DNA of 64,000 nucleotides, from NCBI RefSeq assembly GCF_014842925.1, contig NZ_JACYXJ010000001.1, forward strand, positions 124,001 through 188,000, read 5' to 3'. Positions 18,487 to 28,003 of the stretch are shown piece by piece; position 1 is the stretch's first letter; each line of letters begins with the position of its first letter. The position numbers and the translations under genes are program-made. The DNA is from Roseibium polysiphoniae. Lineage in GTDB: Bacteria > Pseudomonadota > Alphaproteobacteria > Rhizobiales > Stappiaceae. The notes below the pieces were generated by a model that saw only the letters and a list, made by a program, of their open reading frames with translations, was not told the DNA's origin and made no database searches.

Positions 18487-20469
18487 ATGACGTTGAACTT
18501 ACCCCAGAACTTTTTGTCTCAGTCGGAAGACGCTTGGCTGGCCGCAGTCGATAGAGCTCTAAAGGGCGCGCCGAGGACAAAACTTCATGGCAAAACCGAC
18601 GAGGGGATCGACATCGCCCCTCTTTATAATAGGCGTGCTGATGTCGAGCCTAGAAAGGCGCGCGCGGCGCAGCAGCCATGGACTGTTTTTCAGCGGATCG
18701 ATATCCCCGACGCGGCAAGCGCCAATCGCCAGATCCACGAGGATCTCGAAGGTGGCGCAGATGGTCTGGAGCTGATTTTCGAAACGGCCGAGACCACCGA
18801 GGGTAGCTCAGGCGTTCGTGTCAATTCCCTTGCCGACATGGAGACCTTGCTCGACGGGGTCTATCTCGACCTGATCAAGCTCCGTATCTCTGCCGGTTAT
18901 GCCGGCAACGGCTTCCTGGCCATGTTGATCGCCTATCTCGAGAAAAAGGCGATTGATCCGGCGCGCGTCGAAATCAACCTCGGCAACGACCCGGCATCAC
19001 GACTTGCGTCATCCGGTCGTTTGAACCTGCCGCTTGAAGAGCACTGGGCGCGTTTTGGCGATGCGATCAACGCGCTTGAGCAGATGGGGGCGAACAGCTG
19101 TTGCTTCGGCGCGGACGGACGGGTCTGGCATGGCGGGGGCGCTGGAGCCGCCGAGGAACTGGCTTGCACCATGGCGACCAGCATCGCCTATATGCGCGCT
19201 CTTTCCAGCCGCGAGATACCGGTTGCGAACTGGCAAAACCACTTGTCGGTTGTGCTGACCGCGGACGCGGATCAGATCGGCACGATTGCAAAGGCAAGGG
19301 CGGCCCGCCGCATCTGGGCCTCGATCCTGGATGCTTGTGGTCTTCCGCAGACACCGTTGAAGCTTCACATGCAAACCTCTTTCCGCATGCTCACCGATGT
19401 GGATCCCTGGGTAAACCTTCTTCGCAACACGGTGGCCACATTTGCGGCCGGCATCGGCGGCGCAGACGGCATAACCGTGCTTCCCCACACGCGGTCAATC
19501 GGCTTGCCCGACGGCTTTGCCCGGCGTCTTGCGCGCAACACCCAGTCAATTCTTCTCGAAGAAAGCCAGCTTCATATGGTGGCGGACCCTTCTGCAGGGT
19601 CTGGCGCTATCGAGGCGCGAACAGAGGCTCTTGTGTACAGCGCATGGGCAAGGCTGCAGGAGATAGAGGCCGAAGGCGGGATCTTCGAGGCACTCGCCAG
19701 CGGCACACTCATTGAAAAGATCAGTTCGGCCGCCAGCCAGCGCAATCTTGATGTCGCCCGGCGCAAACGACCGATCACCGGCGTAAGCGAGTTTCCTTCG
19801 CTGGACGAAAAGCCTGTTGCGGTTCTCGAGGGTCAGTCGGTCGAGCTGGAAGGACTTGGCGCCGCAGTCGAGGTTTCCGATTCAGCCACGGGCGAGCGGT
19901 TTCGGTCCATGTGCACGGCTTTTGCCAATGGGGCGACCATCGCCGGCCTTCTGCCTCTGGCCATGTCTGACACGGCGGCCTTTTCGATCACCCCCCTTCG
20001 CCGCATGCGTCTGGCAGAGCCGTTTGAGCAGCTTCGGGACCGGGCGGACACCAATGCAGGCGGTCCGCCCCAGATCTTCCTGGCGTGCCTTGGACCGCTT
20101 GCACAGTTCACCGCAAGGGCGAGCTGGGTATCCAATGCCTTCGCAGCTGGAGGCATCCACAGCCTCGGCGGCGAGGCTATGGACAGCCTTGAAGACTTGA
20201 TAGAGGCCTTCAAGGCGTCTGATGCACGCATTGCCTGCCTCGTTTCGTCTGACAGCGTTTATCAGGACCAGGCTGTCGACGCGGCGAAGGCGTTCAAGGC
20301 TGCAGGCGCAGAGCATCTTTATCTGGCCGGAAAGCCTGGTGATCTGGAGGCGGACCTGCAGGCTGCAGGGGTCGATACATATATATATGCAGGCGGTAAT
20401 CTTCTGGAACTGCTGCAGGAGCTTCATACCCGTTTGGGAATGGCGCCAGGTGAGGAGGCTTTGGCATGA
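18487..20469 (+). CDS. mutA: Methylmalonyl-CoA mutase small (beta) subunit
   Basis: A 660-residue subunit of the adenosylcobalamin-dependent mutase that interconverts methylmalonyl-CoA and succinyl-CoA in propionyl-CoA catabolism. It shows the mutase barrel sequence ([36 protein letters not shown] pattern near 298-333 and [15 protein letters not shown]). Its C-terminal cobalamin-like domain lacks DxHxxG, as expected for the non-catalytic beta subunit. The stop overlaps the start of the large subunit by four bases (ATGA at 20466), indicating translational coupling. An A+T run at 20379-20388 merely encodes Tyr-Ile-Tyr. Confidence 0.95.
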   Translation: MTLNLPQNFLSQSEDAWLAAVDRALKGAPRTKLHGKTDEGIDIAPLYNRRADVEPRKARAAQQPWTVFQRIDIPDAASANRQIHEDLEGGADGLELIFETAETTEGSSGVRVNSLADMETLLDGVYLDLIKLRISAGYAGNGFLAMLIAYLEKKAIDPARVEINLGNDPASRLASSGRLNLPLEEHWARFGDAINALEQMGANSCCFGADGRVWHGGGAGAAEELACTMATSIAYMRALSSREIPVANWQNHLSVVLTADADQIGTIAKARAARRIWASILDACGLPQTPLKLHMQTSFRMLTDVDPWVNLLRNTVATFAAGIGGADGITVLPHTRSIGLPDGFARRLARNTQSILLEESQLHMVADPSAGSGAIEARTEALVYSAWARLQEIEAEGGIFEALASGTLIEKISSAASQRNLDVARRKRPITGVSEFPSLDEKPVAVLEGQSVELEGLGAAVEVSDSATGERFRSMCTAFANGATIAGLLPLAMSDTAAFSITPLRRMRLAEPFEQLRDRADTNAGGPPQIFLACLGPLAQFTARASWVSNAFAAGGIHSLGGEAMDSLEDLIEAFKASDARIACLVSSDSVYQDQAVDAAKAFKAAGAEHLYLAGKPGDLEADLQAAGVDTYIYAGGNLLELLQELHTRLGMAPGEEALA

Positions 20470-22631
20470 CCACGATCCCTGATTTCTCCAAGGTCGCTTT
20501 CAAGGATGTCCTCGGCAAGGCGGAGGCGGGAAGCGCTGAACCCTGGCTTACGCCTGAAGATATCGACGTGCCTGGCGTCTATACAGCTGAGGACACGGCC
20601 GAGCTGGCTCATCTCGACACCTGGCCCGGGCTGCCGCCGTTTATGCGTGGCCCTTATCCGACCATGTACGTCCAGCAGCCCTGGACGGTTCGTCAGTATG
20701 CTGGTTTCTCGACGGCAGAAGCTTCCAGCGCCTTTTACAGGCGCAACCTTGCCGCTGGTCAGAAAGGCCTCTCGGTTGCCTTCGATCTGGCGACGCACCG
20801 GGGCTATGACAGCGATCACCCGCGCGTTGCAGGCGATGTCGGCATGGCTGGTGTGGCGATCGACTCCATCTACGACATGAGGACCCTCTTCTCGGGCATC
20901 CCGCTCGACAAGATGAGTGTGTCCATGACCATGAACGGCGCGGTTCTGCCTGTGCTGGCGCTCTATATCGTTGCGGCGGAGGAGCAGGGCGTTGCTCAGG
21001 CTGATCTTTCAGGCACCATTCAGAATGACATTCTGAAGGAGTTCATGGTCCGTAACACCTACATCTATCCACCAAAGGATTCGATGAGGATCATCTCCGA
21101 CATCTTCGCTTACACCAGTGCGAACATGCCACGGTACAATTCGATCTCGATCTCCGGCTACCACATGCAGGAAGCCGGTGCGACGGCGGACCTGGAGCTG
21201 GCCTATACGATTGCCGACGGAATCGAATATGCCCGCGCCGGTGTGGCTGCGGGCATGGACATCGACAAATTTGCACCCCGTCTGTCGTTCTTCTGGGCCA
21301 TCGGCATGAACTTCTTCATGGAAGTCGCCAAGCTGCGCGCGGCGCGCCTGATCTGGGCGACCCTGATGCAGGAGAATTTCCAGCCGCAAAACCCGAAATC
21401 CCTGTCGCTGCGCACCCATTCCCAGACCTCGGGCTGGTCGTTGACGGCACAGGATGTCTTCAACAACGTCATTCGCACCTGTGTCGAGGCCATGGCGGCA
21501 ACACAGGGGCACACCCAGTCCCTGCACACCAACGCACTGGACGAAGCGCTGGCGCTGCCGACGGACTTCTCCGCGCGCATTGCCCGCAACACCCAGCTGT
21601 TCCTGCAGCAGGAAAGCGGCACCACATCGGTCATCGACCCCTGGGGTGGCTCGTTCTATGTCGAGAAACTCACCAACGATCTGGCGGAAAAGGCCCTGGC
21701 TCATATCCGCGAGGTCGAGGACCTCGGCGGCATGGCCAAGGCGATCGAAAAGGGCATTCCCAAGCTTCGGATCGAGGAGGCGGCCGCCAAGACCCAGGCG
21801 CGGATCGACAGCGGAGCGCAGACCGTGGTTGGTGTCAACAAGTACAAGCCGACCAGCGAACAGCCGATCGACGTCCTGAAGGTCGACAATGCAGACGTCC
21901 GGGCGCAGCAGCTTGCGAAGCTCGAGCGCCTGCGCGCTGAGCGCAACGAGGCCGAGACACAGGCGGCGCTCGAGGCGCTGACCGAAGGCGCAAAGACAGG
22001 GCAGGGCAATCTGCTTGATCTTTCCGTCAAGGCCGCAAGGGCCATGGCGACGGTTGGTGAAATCAGCCTGGCGATGGAAAAGGTCTTCGGTCGCCACAAG
22101 GCTGAGATCAAGTCGATCTCGGGTGTCTACAAGCGGGAGGCAGGCGCCATGTCCGATACCATCGAGAGGGTTCTGAAGCTCGTCGAGGCCTTTGAGGAAA
22201 ACGACGGCCGCAGGCCGCGTATTCTCGTCGCCAAGATGGGGCAGGACGGCCATGACCGCGGACAGAAGGTGATCGCATCCGCCTTTGCTGATCTCGGCTT
22301 CGACGTCGATATCGGCCCGCTGTTCCAGACGCCGGAAGAGGCCGCGCGCCAGGCGGTCGAAAACGATGTCCATGTGGTTGGTGTGTCGTCGCTTGCCGCC
22401 GGCCATCTGACGCTTGTTCCGGCGTTGAAGAAGGCGCTCGCGGACGAGGGCCGCGAAGACATCATGATCGTGGTCGGTGGCGTCGTGCCGCCGCAGGACT
22501 ACGACGAGCTCTATGCCTCAGGTGCGACCGCGATTTTCCCACCGGGAACGGTGATCGCAGAGGCCGCGGTTGATCTGATTGCCAAACTCAACGCGGCGCT
22601 TGGGTATGAGCCTGCGGAAGCAGCTGAATAG
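20466..22631 (+). CDS. mutB: Methylmalonyl-CoA mutase large (alpha) catalytic subunit
   Basis: A 721-residue catalytic subunit binding substrate and adenosylcobalamin. The TIM barrel includes [19 protein letters not shown] near the start, [34 protein letters not shown], and [20 protein letters not shown]. The C-terminal Rossmann domain has the base-off cobalamin motif DGHDRG, with the axial ligand H596. The start overlaps mutA by ATGA. The gene pair forms a complete heterodimer; MeaB is encoded 8 kb away, while epimerase and propionyl-CoA carboxylase are not in the window. Very high confidence. Confidence 0.97.
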   Translation: MTTIPDFSKVAFKDVLGKAEAGSAEPWLTPEDIDVPGVYTAEDTAELAHLDTWPGLPPFMRGPYPTMYVQQPWTVRQYAGFSTAEASSAFYRRNLAAGQKGLSVAFDLATHRGYDSDHPRVAGDVGMAGVAIDSIYDMRTLFSGIPLDKMSVSMTMNGAVLPVLALYIVAAEEQGVAQADLSGTIQNDILKEFMVRNTYIYPPKDSMRIISDIFAYTSANMPRYNSISISGYHMQEAGATADLELAYTIADGIEYARAGVAAGMDIDKFAPRLSFFWAIGMNFFMEVAKLRAARLIWATLMQENFQPQNPKSLSLRTHSQTSGWSLTAQDVFNNVIRTCVEAMAATQGHTQSLHTNALDEALALPTDFSARIARNTQLFLQQESGTTSVIDPWGGSFYVEKLTNDLAEKALAHIREVEDLGGMAKAIEKGIPKLRIEEAAAKTQARIDSGAQTVVGVNKYKPTSEQPIDVLKVDNADVRAQQLAKLERLRAERNEAETQAALEALTEGAKTGQGNLLDLSVKAARAMATVGEISLAMEKVFGRHKAEIKSISGVYKREAGAMSDTIERVLKLVEAFEENDGRRPRILVAKMGQDGHDRGQKVIASAFADLGFDVDIGPLFQTPEEAARQAVENDVHVVGVSSLAAGHLTLVPALKKALADEGREDIMIVVGGVVPPQDYDELYASGATAIFPPGTVIAEAAVDLIAKLNAALGYEPAEAAE

Positions 22632-22681
22632 AAGTAATCCTGCACGTCTTTCGATCTTGCACCTGCGTCAGGTTAAAAAAA

Positions 22682-22707
22682 GATGCGGCCAGAAAACTGG
22701 CCGCATC
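22682..22707 (-). terminator. Perfect 11-bp hairpin with T-tract on the minus strand
   Basis: GATGCGGCCAG at 22682-22692 pairs perfectly with CTGGCCGCATC at 22697-22707 across AAAA. Downstream on the plus strand the bases are A-rich, not T-rich; on the minus strand the stem is followed by seven T residues (22675-22681). It is therefore a terminator for minus-strand transcription, although flanking genes run plus. It may still act as a 3' stabilising hairpin for the mutase mRNA. Confidence 0.7.
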
Positions 22708-22807
22708 GAAAAAATAAAAATATTGGAGCCGGATGGCGAAAACAAGAATACGCTACCATCGCGAGTATTGACGGTGTAGCTATCATTTTCGATAGGTCGG
22801 GGGCGAC

Positions 22808-23566
22808 ATGGCAGATCTTGGGGCGCACGTCGAAAGCATCCTGAATGCTCTTTCGGGTGAAGAAGCGTTCCAGATATTCTATTCTGCCGTGCAGGACTAC
22901 GGCTATGACAACGCCTGTTTCACGCTGATCACCGATCACCCATCCATTGACCACGCAGCGATGCACGGCTTCACGACGAACTATCCGGACGACTGGATGG
23001 AGTTCTACGGCGAGCAATCCCTCTTCGACATCGATCCTGTCGTCTACTACCTCTTCAAGAAGCAGGCCGCTTTCTATTGGGGCGAGGCGACCAGGACAAA
23101 GCTCGCCGACGAGCGCGTCGCGCCCATCGTGCGTGAACGAGTACAGACCATGATGAACCTGGCCGCGGACGCAGGTCTTGCCGACGGGGTCGGCATTCCC
23201 TTTGTCAGCCGCTCTGGAGAAATATCAGGGGTCGGACTTTCGCGGCGCGACGTGATCAAGGACCCAAGCTATTCCGAGCTCGCGGAGGTCAACCTGCTGG
23301 CCACGGTCTTTAAGGATCGCTTCTTGAGCTTTCACAAGGCGGATGGCTGTCCGGCGCTGACAAATCGCGAGAGCGAGGTTCTGTGTTGGGCTTCAGAGGG
23401 CAAGACCGACGTCGAAATTGCAGATCAAATTGGGGTTTCCGAGCCCGCCGTCCGGTTCCACTGGTCGAACATCTTTAAGAAGCTTGAGGTCACGAACCGC
23501 CTGATGGCGACAACCAAGGCCATGAGGTTGAACCTCATCACCCTGCAGCGCTCGAGACTGCTGTGA
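22808..23566 (+). CDS. LuxR-type AHL-receptor-like regulator (solo)
   Basis: A 252-residue quorum-sensing-type regulator. The six residues conserved in AHL receptors are present: W63 and Y67 in DWMEFYGE, D76-P77 in DIDPVV, W91 in FYWGE, and G127 in DGVGIPF. The C-terminal HTH is LTNRESEVLCWASEGKTDVEIADQIGVSEPAVRFHWSNIFKKL. GGGGG just upstream is a good ribosome binding site. No luxI lies in the window, so it behaves as a LuxR solo here. It follows the mutase operon by 176 bases, and PilZ is convergent. Confidence 0.92.
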   Translation: MADLGAHVESILNALSGEEAFQIFYSAVQDYGYDNACFTLITDHPSIDHAAMHGFTTNYPDDWMEFYGEQSLFDIDPVVYYLFKKQAAFYWGEATRTKLADERVAPIVRERVQTMMNLAADAGLADGVGIPFVSRSGEISGVGLSRRDVIKDPSYSELAEVNLLATVFKDRFLSFHKADGCPALTNRESEVLCWASEGKTDVEIADQIGVSEPAVRFHWSNIFKKLEVTNRLMATTKAMRLNLITLQRSRLL

Positions 23567-23581
23567 AACTGGGCGTCAGCG

Positions 23582-23986
23582 CTAAGCGATGGTTTTCTTC
23601 GGACCACCTTCAGCTTCAGTGTCTTTCTTGAACCTGGCTTCGTCCTCGCTCACGGCATAGCGGCTGAATTGAAGGGCTTGCAGTTTTTGCGCCTTGAACA
23701 GCGTCACCGAGGCAGGCGGAACTTCATAGGCGATGCCGATCTGCTTGCCATTGCGCCAGCAGATCCTTGCCAACGCCAAGGTCTTGTCACGGTCGTCGTA
23801 AAGCAGCACTTCGAGGGGGAGGATCACGTCTTCAGGCACAAGAAGGCCGACACCTCCCTCGGACACATCAAAAAGCGTGCAGTCGGTCAGGAATTTGTCC
23901 TTGAGATCAGCGAGCTTGCCGCCCCGCAAGCGCGCGCGGCGGCGCGGATGGTGTCTTTCTTCCTTGAAACGATGCTTGGTGTCCAT
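23582..23986 (-). CDS. PilZ-domain protein
   Basis: A 134-residue protein consisting mainly of one PilZ domain, which usually binds cyclic di-GMP. The arginine-rich motif RRRARLRG (about 16-23) and the downstream DVSEGG motif (D/NxSxxG) are both present, so binding is plausible. The C-terminal 40 residues are helical and charged. ATG 23986 is chosen because an AGGCAGGA sequence precedes it; ATG 24010 would add eight residues without a ribosome binding site. No membrane segment or effector domain is attached, so the output is unknown. Confidence 0.87.
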   Translation of the reverse strand: MDTKHRFKEERHHPRRRARLRGGKLADLKDKFLTDCTLFDVSEGGVGLLVPEDVILPLEVLLYDDRDKTLALARICWRNGKQIGIAYEVPPASVTLFKAQKLQALQFSRYAVSEDEARFKKDTEAEGGPKKTIA

Positions 23987-24178
23987 GGGTCCTGCCTGGT
24001 TTGTCGCCATGCAGCCGCCGCGGAACGCGCGGGGAACCGGTCAACAGACGGCTGCGGTTCCCGGTCTAAGCCTTGTAAATTGTGCGAAGCTTGTGGCGCA
24101 GCAAGACAGGCTGCGCGGGAGGCGGCTAAACGCCCGCTTGAACTTGCAGCCTGGTCGAAGATCTGCGCTTCTTCTGCC

Positions 24179-24841
24179 TTAGCCGAGGCCTGCGAGACCC
24201 GTTAGGTCATTCAGGACCGCATTGGGCGCAAGATCGGTGTACTCATCCGGCTGGTTGGTGCGGTTCATCCAGACCGTCCGGAAGCCGAATGCGGTTGCGC
24301 CGGCCACATCCCAACGGTTCGAGGACTGGAACGAGACCGCATCGGGATAGATGCGGAAATGATTGGTCACCATTTCGTAGGTCCGCTCGTCGGTCTTGTA
24401 GGTCTTCAGCTCGTCGACGGAAAATACTTCATCCAGCAGTTCGGCGAGGCCTGCAGCTTGAACAGCTGCATCCAGCATGGCCGGGGATCCGTTGGACAGG
24501 ATCGCCATCTTCGCACCGGTGGCCTTGAGATCCGTCAGCACCTGCGGCACTTCCGCGTAGCAGTCGAGCGTCCAGTAGGCGTTCAGGAGATCATCTCGCA
24601 GGGACCTGTCTGCCGACGGATAAAGCGCATAGGCGGTATCAAGCGCCTGTTCCGTCAGCGCCCAGAAATCCTGGTACTTTTTCATGAGCGCGCGCACCCA
24701 GGAATACTCCAGTTGCTTCTGCCGCCAGACAAAGGAAAACGCCTGGGCGTCAGGCCCGAGTTTCTCCGCGTGCTTTCGGACCGCCGCATGCACATCGAAC
24801 AAGGTGCCATAAGCGTCAAACACGTAAGCGGCATGAGCCAT
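24179..24841 (-). CDS. Haloacid dehalogenase, type II (HAD-IA)
   Basis: A 220-residue HAD hydrolase matching (S)-2-haloacid dehalogenases. Nucleophile D9 is in YVFDAYGTLFD, the second HAD motif is in AILSNGSPAML, the lysine in DELKTYKTDE and the acidic FQSSNRWDVAGATAFG motif follow. The type II subgroup is recognised by YGTLFD and SNRWD(V/I)AGA. It would release halide from 2-haloalkanoates, plausible in a marine bacterium, but related proteins are sometimes phosphatases. ATG 24841 begins right before the first motif; longer frames upstream lack support. Confidence 0.9.
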   Translation of the reverse strand: MAHAAYVFDAYGTLFDVHAAVRKHAEKLGPDAQAFSFVWRQKQLEYSWVRALMKKYQDFWALTEQALDTAYALYPSADRSLRDDLLNAYWTLDCYAEVPQVLTDLKATGAKMAILSNGSPAMLDAAVQAAGLAELLDEVFSVDELKTYKTDERTYEMVTNHFRIYPDAVSFQSSNRWDVAGATAFGFRTVWMNRTNQPDEYTDLAPNAVLNDLTGLAGLG

Positions 24842-24956
24842 CGGAAAACTCCAGCAGAATGAGGACGTCAATGCGGTCAGATGACAGCTCGCGCCACGGC
24901 GCGTCAAGCCGCACAGGGCGCCACTATGGTCGCAGAGGCCGCAAAAATACGTTGGG

Positions 24957-25385
24957 TCAGCCGGTCAGCGATACGCTGCCATCCCCGGCAAGTGTCCAGA
25001 AAGGATTGTGGGCAATCTCCAGAAGATGGCCGCCGGGAATGGCGACATAGCCTGAATAACCGCCCCAGAAGGTCTTTTCCGGGCGGGTGACGACCTCTGC
25101 CCCTGCCGCAACCGCCTGTTCAAACGCCGCGTCGACTTCACCTTCGCTGCGGCCATTCCACGCGAGTGTGATGCCGCCGAGTGTGTCGCGGGACAGCGTG
25201 CGGCCAAGATCCTTTTCCAGCGCGGCGCGGCTGTAGAGCGCAAAGGCGGAACCGGGCAGTTGATAGAACGCGATCTGGTCGTTGCTGCCTTCCGCGGCTG
25301 TCCAGCCGAGGCCGTCCTCGAAGAACTGGCGGCTCGCTGCCAGATCATCAACGGCAAGGGTGGTCATGGTGATGCGCTGTTCCAA
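24957..25385 (-). CDS. VOC-family (glyoxalase/dioxygenase superfamily) protein
   Basis: A 142-residue single-domain protein with two beta-alpha-beta-beta-beta modules: EQRITMTTLAVDDLAASRQFFEDGLGW at the start and a second half ending in GYVAIPGGHLLEIAHNPFW. I chose TTG 25385 because GGAG lies six bases upstream and the protein then starts just before the first beta strand, as in relatives; ATG 25368 would cut that strand. Catalysis is unknown; the family includes glyoxalases, antibiotic-binding proteins and dioxygenases. Confidence 0.85.
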   Translation of the reverse strand: MEQRITMTTLAVDDLAASRQFFEDGLGWTAAEGSNDQIAFYQLPGSAFALYSRAALEKDLGRTLSRDTLGGITLAWNGRSEGEVDAAFEQAVAAGAEVVTRPEKTFWGGYSGYVAIPGGHLLEIAHNPFWTLAGDGSVSLTG

Positions 25386-25460
25386 GGCAAGCTCCGGTTC
25401 GCATGGGACGGCTCGCACTATGGAACAGGGAGGCAGGGACCGGAACCCGCAACTTGAGAA

Positions 25461-26726
25461 TTATCTATCCGGAGGTGTCCAGTCGCTTTCGACATTCTTT
25501 CGCGCCCTGAGACGCAGAGCGAGCCCGATTGAAACGCCCACCCCGATCGCCACCGTGAGATCGACGAGCACGGTCAGGACCAGCGTCAAAAGCAGAAGCA
25601 GGCGGTCCTCCATGGGCGCGCTGGCATATTCGCGCCATTTATGCGGTTCGCTCATGTTCCAGGCCGTCAGAACCAGAAGAGCTGCGAGCGCGGGCATGGC
25701 GAGGTAGCCGGCAAGCGGTGCCGCCAGCATCAGGACCGCGAGGATCACCAGGGCATGGACGATACCTGCGACCGGGGTCTGACCGCCCGCGCGAATATTG
25801 GTCGCCGTCCTTGCGATAGCGCCCGTCGCGGGCAGGCCGCCGAACAGGGCTGAGGCGATGTTGGCAACGCCCTGGGCCGTCAGTTCGGCGTTGGGTCTGT
25901 GGTGTCCCTCAATCATGCGATCGGCGACGAGGGCGGACAGGAGGGATTCAACACCGGCCAGAAACGCAATCACGACGGCAGATGGGAAAAGCTCAACGAT
26001 CCGTGCCCAGGAAACCTCGGGCAAAGCGGGCACAGGCAAGGCGCTGGGCAGGGCGCCAAAACGTGAGCCGACCGTGTCCACCGGCAGCGCGAACAGGCCG
26101 ACCAAAAGTGATCCGACGGCGACGGCAACGATCAGCCCTGGAAACCGCGGTGCAAGGCGCCGCAGCAGGATGATCAGCACGAGCGTCGCAAAGGCGATTG
26201 CCAGGGCGGACAGGTTGAGCGTGTCGCGCGCCTCCCAAAGCACTTCAAGCTTGTCGATCAGTTCGGCGGGCACATTTTCGGCCGTGAGGCCAAGGAAATC
26301 CTTCAGCTGGCTCGTGCCGATGATGATGCCAATGCCGATCGTAAATCCGTTGACCACCGCCTCGGGGACGAAGGCGATCAGGCTGCCCGCCCGGAAATAA
26401 CCGCCGATGATCAGGAGCAGTCCTGCCATGAACGTCGCCAGCACCAGGCCGTCGAAGCCGTGCTCGGCGATGACGCCATAGACCACGACGATGAAGGCGC
26501 CGGTTGGCCCGCCGATCTGGACCCGGCTTCCGCCAAGCAGGGAAATGAAGAACCCGCCGATGATCGCCGTGAAAAGACCGGTCGCCGGATCGGCGCCTGA
26601 GGCGATGGCAATCGCGAGGCTAAGGGGAATGGCCACCATCGCGACGGTGCTGCCGGCCTGAAGGTCGGCAAGGAAGGAGGCTTTTGAATAGCTTTGTAAT
26701 GTGGTCAGAAGTTTCGGCTGGCGCAT
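25461..26726 (-). CDS. SulP-family anion transporter without STAS domain
   Basis: A 421-residue inner-membrane transporter with about 12 hydrophobic segments. SulP signatures are clear: DLQAGSTVAMVAIPLSLAIAIASGADP near 20-46, GPTGAFIVV, and the late FGGLPATGAIARTATNIRAGGQTPVAGIVHA stretch. Typical SulP proteins are 500-600 residues with a cytoplasmic C-terminal STAS domain; this one stops right after the last membrane helix, so the STAS domain is absent. The stop is genuine and no STAS-like frame follows. Sulfate and bicarbonate are possible substrates. It is divergent from the aminotransferase gene at 26954. Confidence 0.88.
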   Translation of the reverse strand: MRQPKLLTTLQSYSKASFLADLQAGSTVAMVAIPLSLAIAIASGADPATGLFTAIIGGFFISLLGGSRVQIGGPTGAFIVVVYGVIAEHGFDGLVLATFMAGLLLIIGGYFRAGSLIAFVPEAVVNGFTIGIGIIIGTSQLKDFLGLTAENVPAELIDKLEVLWEARDTLNLSALAIAFATLVLIILLRRLAPRFPGLIVAVAVGSLLVGLFALPVDTVGSRFGALPSALPVPALPEVSWARIVELFPSAVVIAFLAGVESLLSALVADRMIEGHHRPNAELTAQGVANIASALFGGLPATGAIARTATNIRAGGQTPVAGIVHALVILAVLMLAAPLAGYLAMPALAALLVLTAWNMSEPHKWREYASAPMEDRLLLLLTLVLTVLVDLTVAIGVGVSIGLALRLRARKNVESDWTPPDR

Positions 26727-26953
26727 AGTGAAATATTACCATTCGCGCACCAGCGGAAAGAACCCGGTCGCGCGGTATCCTGTCGCATAAGAAATTTCAC
26801 TTACATGTGAAATGCGGTTTGAGACTTTCAGATTTTTGTCTGCCTGGGAAATTATATAGCTGAATTTGTGTCGCCAGGAGAACGGGTGTTGACGCGGAAG
26901 ACGTCAGGGCGTTTCCTCCGGTCAGCAAATCACCACGAAAGGACAAAGGGACG
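26727..26953. promoter_or_regulatory. Divergent region with GTGAAAT half-sites
   Basis: Contains the perfect interrupted dyad ATTTCAC (26794-26800) - N6 - GTGAAAT (26807-26813) and a third copy of GTGAAAT at 26728-26734, immediately upstream of the SulP start codon. The shared heptamer suggests a common regulator for the SulP and branched-chain aminotransferase genes. The regulator is unknown. Confidence 0.5.
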
Positions 26954-27811
26954 ATGAGCGGCTGGAGCGAGACGTGGACCTGGATCGACGGCACATGGCA
27001 CGAGGGCAATCCGCCCATGATGGGGCCTCGCTCCCATGCGGCCTGGCTCGGGTCCAGTGTGTTCGATGGTGCCCGGTTCTTCGAGGGTGTGATGCCCGAT
27101 CTCGATCTGCATTGTCAGCGCGTCAATGATTCCGCCGTTGCGCTCGGTCTCAAGCCGACGATGCAGGTTGGCGAGATGATGGAGCTTTGCTCCGACGCCA
27201 CCGCGAAGTTTTCCCCCGACAAGCAGCTCTACATCAAGCCGATGTATTGGGCAGAGGCGGACGGGCCGGGTGTGATCGCCGCAGATCCCGACAGCACGCG
27301 CTTTTGCATGTGCGTCTTTGATGCACCCATGTCCGGCAAGGGCGCAGCCAACAGCATCACCCTTTCGAGCTTCCGTCGTCCGACCATGGAGTGCATGCCG
27401 GTCAATGCGAAGGCAGGATGCCTTTATCCCAACAACGCTAGGGCCATGGTGGAAGCCAAGGGCAAGGGCTTTGACAACGCTGTCGTCTGCGACATGCTGG
27501 GCAATGTGGCGGAGCTGACCTCGGCGAATATCTTCATGGCCAAGGCCGGTGAGGTTCATACGCCGGTCCCAAACGGCACCTTCCTCAATGGCATCACCCG
27601 CCAACGGGTGATCAAGCTCTTGCGTGACGCTGGCTACAACGTCCATGAGCGCACGCTTGGCTTTGACGAATTTCTGGAAGCGGACGAAATCTTCTCGACG
27701 GGGAACTACAACAAGGTCGTGCCGGTCAATCGCATCGAGACGCGTGATCTTCAGCCTGGGCCGATCGCGTCCAAGGCGCGTGAGCTCTACTGGGAATTTT
27801 CCCACGCATAG
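26954..27811 (+). CDS. ilvE: Branched-chain amino acid aminotransferase
   Basis: A 285-residue fold-type IV PLP enzyme that transfers the amino group of leucine, isoleucine or valine to 2-oxoglutarate. The PLP lysine is K153 in VNAKAGCLYPNN, and E187 in AELTSANIF contacts the pyridine nitrogen. The N-terminal SSVFDGARFFEG and the cofactor loop NGITRQRVIKLL are present. D-amino-acid transaminase and aminodeoxychorismate lyase share the fold but are less likely from these motifs. It stands alone and is divergent from the SulP gene. Confidence 0.9.
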   Translation: MSGWSETWTWIDGTWHEGNPPMMGPRSHAAWLGSSVFDGARFFEGVMPDLDLHCQRVNDSAVALGLKPTMQVGEMMELCSDATAKFSPDKQLYIKPMYWAEADGPGVIAADPDSTRFCMCVFDAPMSGKGAANSITLSSFRRPTMECMPVNAKAGCLYPNNARAMVEAKGKGFDNAVVCDMLGNVAELTSANIFMAKAGEVHTPVPNGTFLNGITRQRVIKLLRDAGYNVHERTLGFDEFLEADEIFSTGNYNKVVPVNRIETRDLQPGPIASKARELYWEFSHA

Positions 27812-27829
27812 CGGGGATGCAGCTGAGTT

Positions 27830-28003
27830 CTAGTGGTACCGGCTGAGCCGGCTCAAGTGCTTCAGAATCTGGGCGGCGTCCATGCGCCGGCCTTCCTGAA
27901 TCAGGAGTTCGATCGCTTCGACAAGCTCTGACTTGCCTTCCGAGACGAGTTCCTCCTTGAGGGAGGCCCAGCTCGAAGCCGTTTGGTCTTTCTCTTCAGT
28001 CAC
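27830..28003 (-). CDS. 57-residue helical protein translationally coupled to an MFS gene
   Basis: Begins at GTG 28003, which lies inside the last codons of the upstream MFS gene; GAGG is six bases before the GTG and the MFS stop TGA overlaps just behind it, a classic coupling arrangement. The product (TEEKDQTASSWASLKEEL at the start) is charged and helical, with no signal peptide, ending in ILKHLSRLSRYH. I do not recognise a family. It could be a cytosolic accessory factor. A longer version starting at 28072 would overlap 75 bases of the MFS coding sequence and is less likely. Confidence 0.68.
   Translation of the reverse strand: MTEEKDQTASSWASLKEELVSEGKSELVEAIELLIQEGRRMDAAQILKHLSRLSRYH

Noticed and set aside
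18191-18490. 99-codon plus-strand frame before mutA
   Set aside because: No ribosome binding site and its second half is only the mutase leader; low-complexity product.
20379-20388. Short alternating AT run in mutA
   Set aside because: Explained by the codons for Tyr-Ile-Tyr; too short for a meaningful simple repeat.
21009-22406. Long open frame on the minus strand inside the mutase large subunit
   Set aside because: It is a codon-bias shadow of a well-recognised gene; the protein has no recognisable domain and no ribosome binding site.
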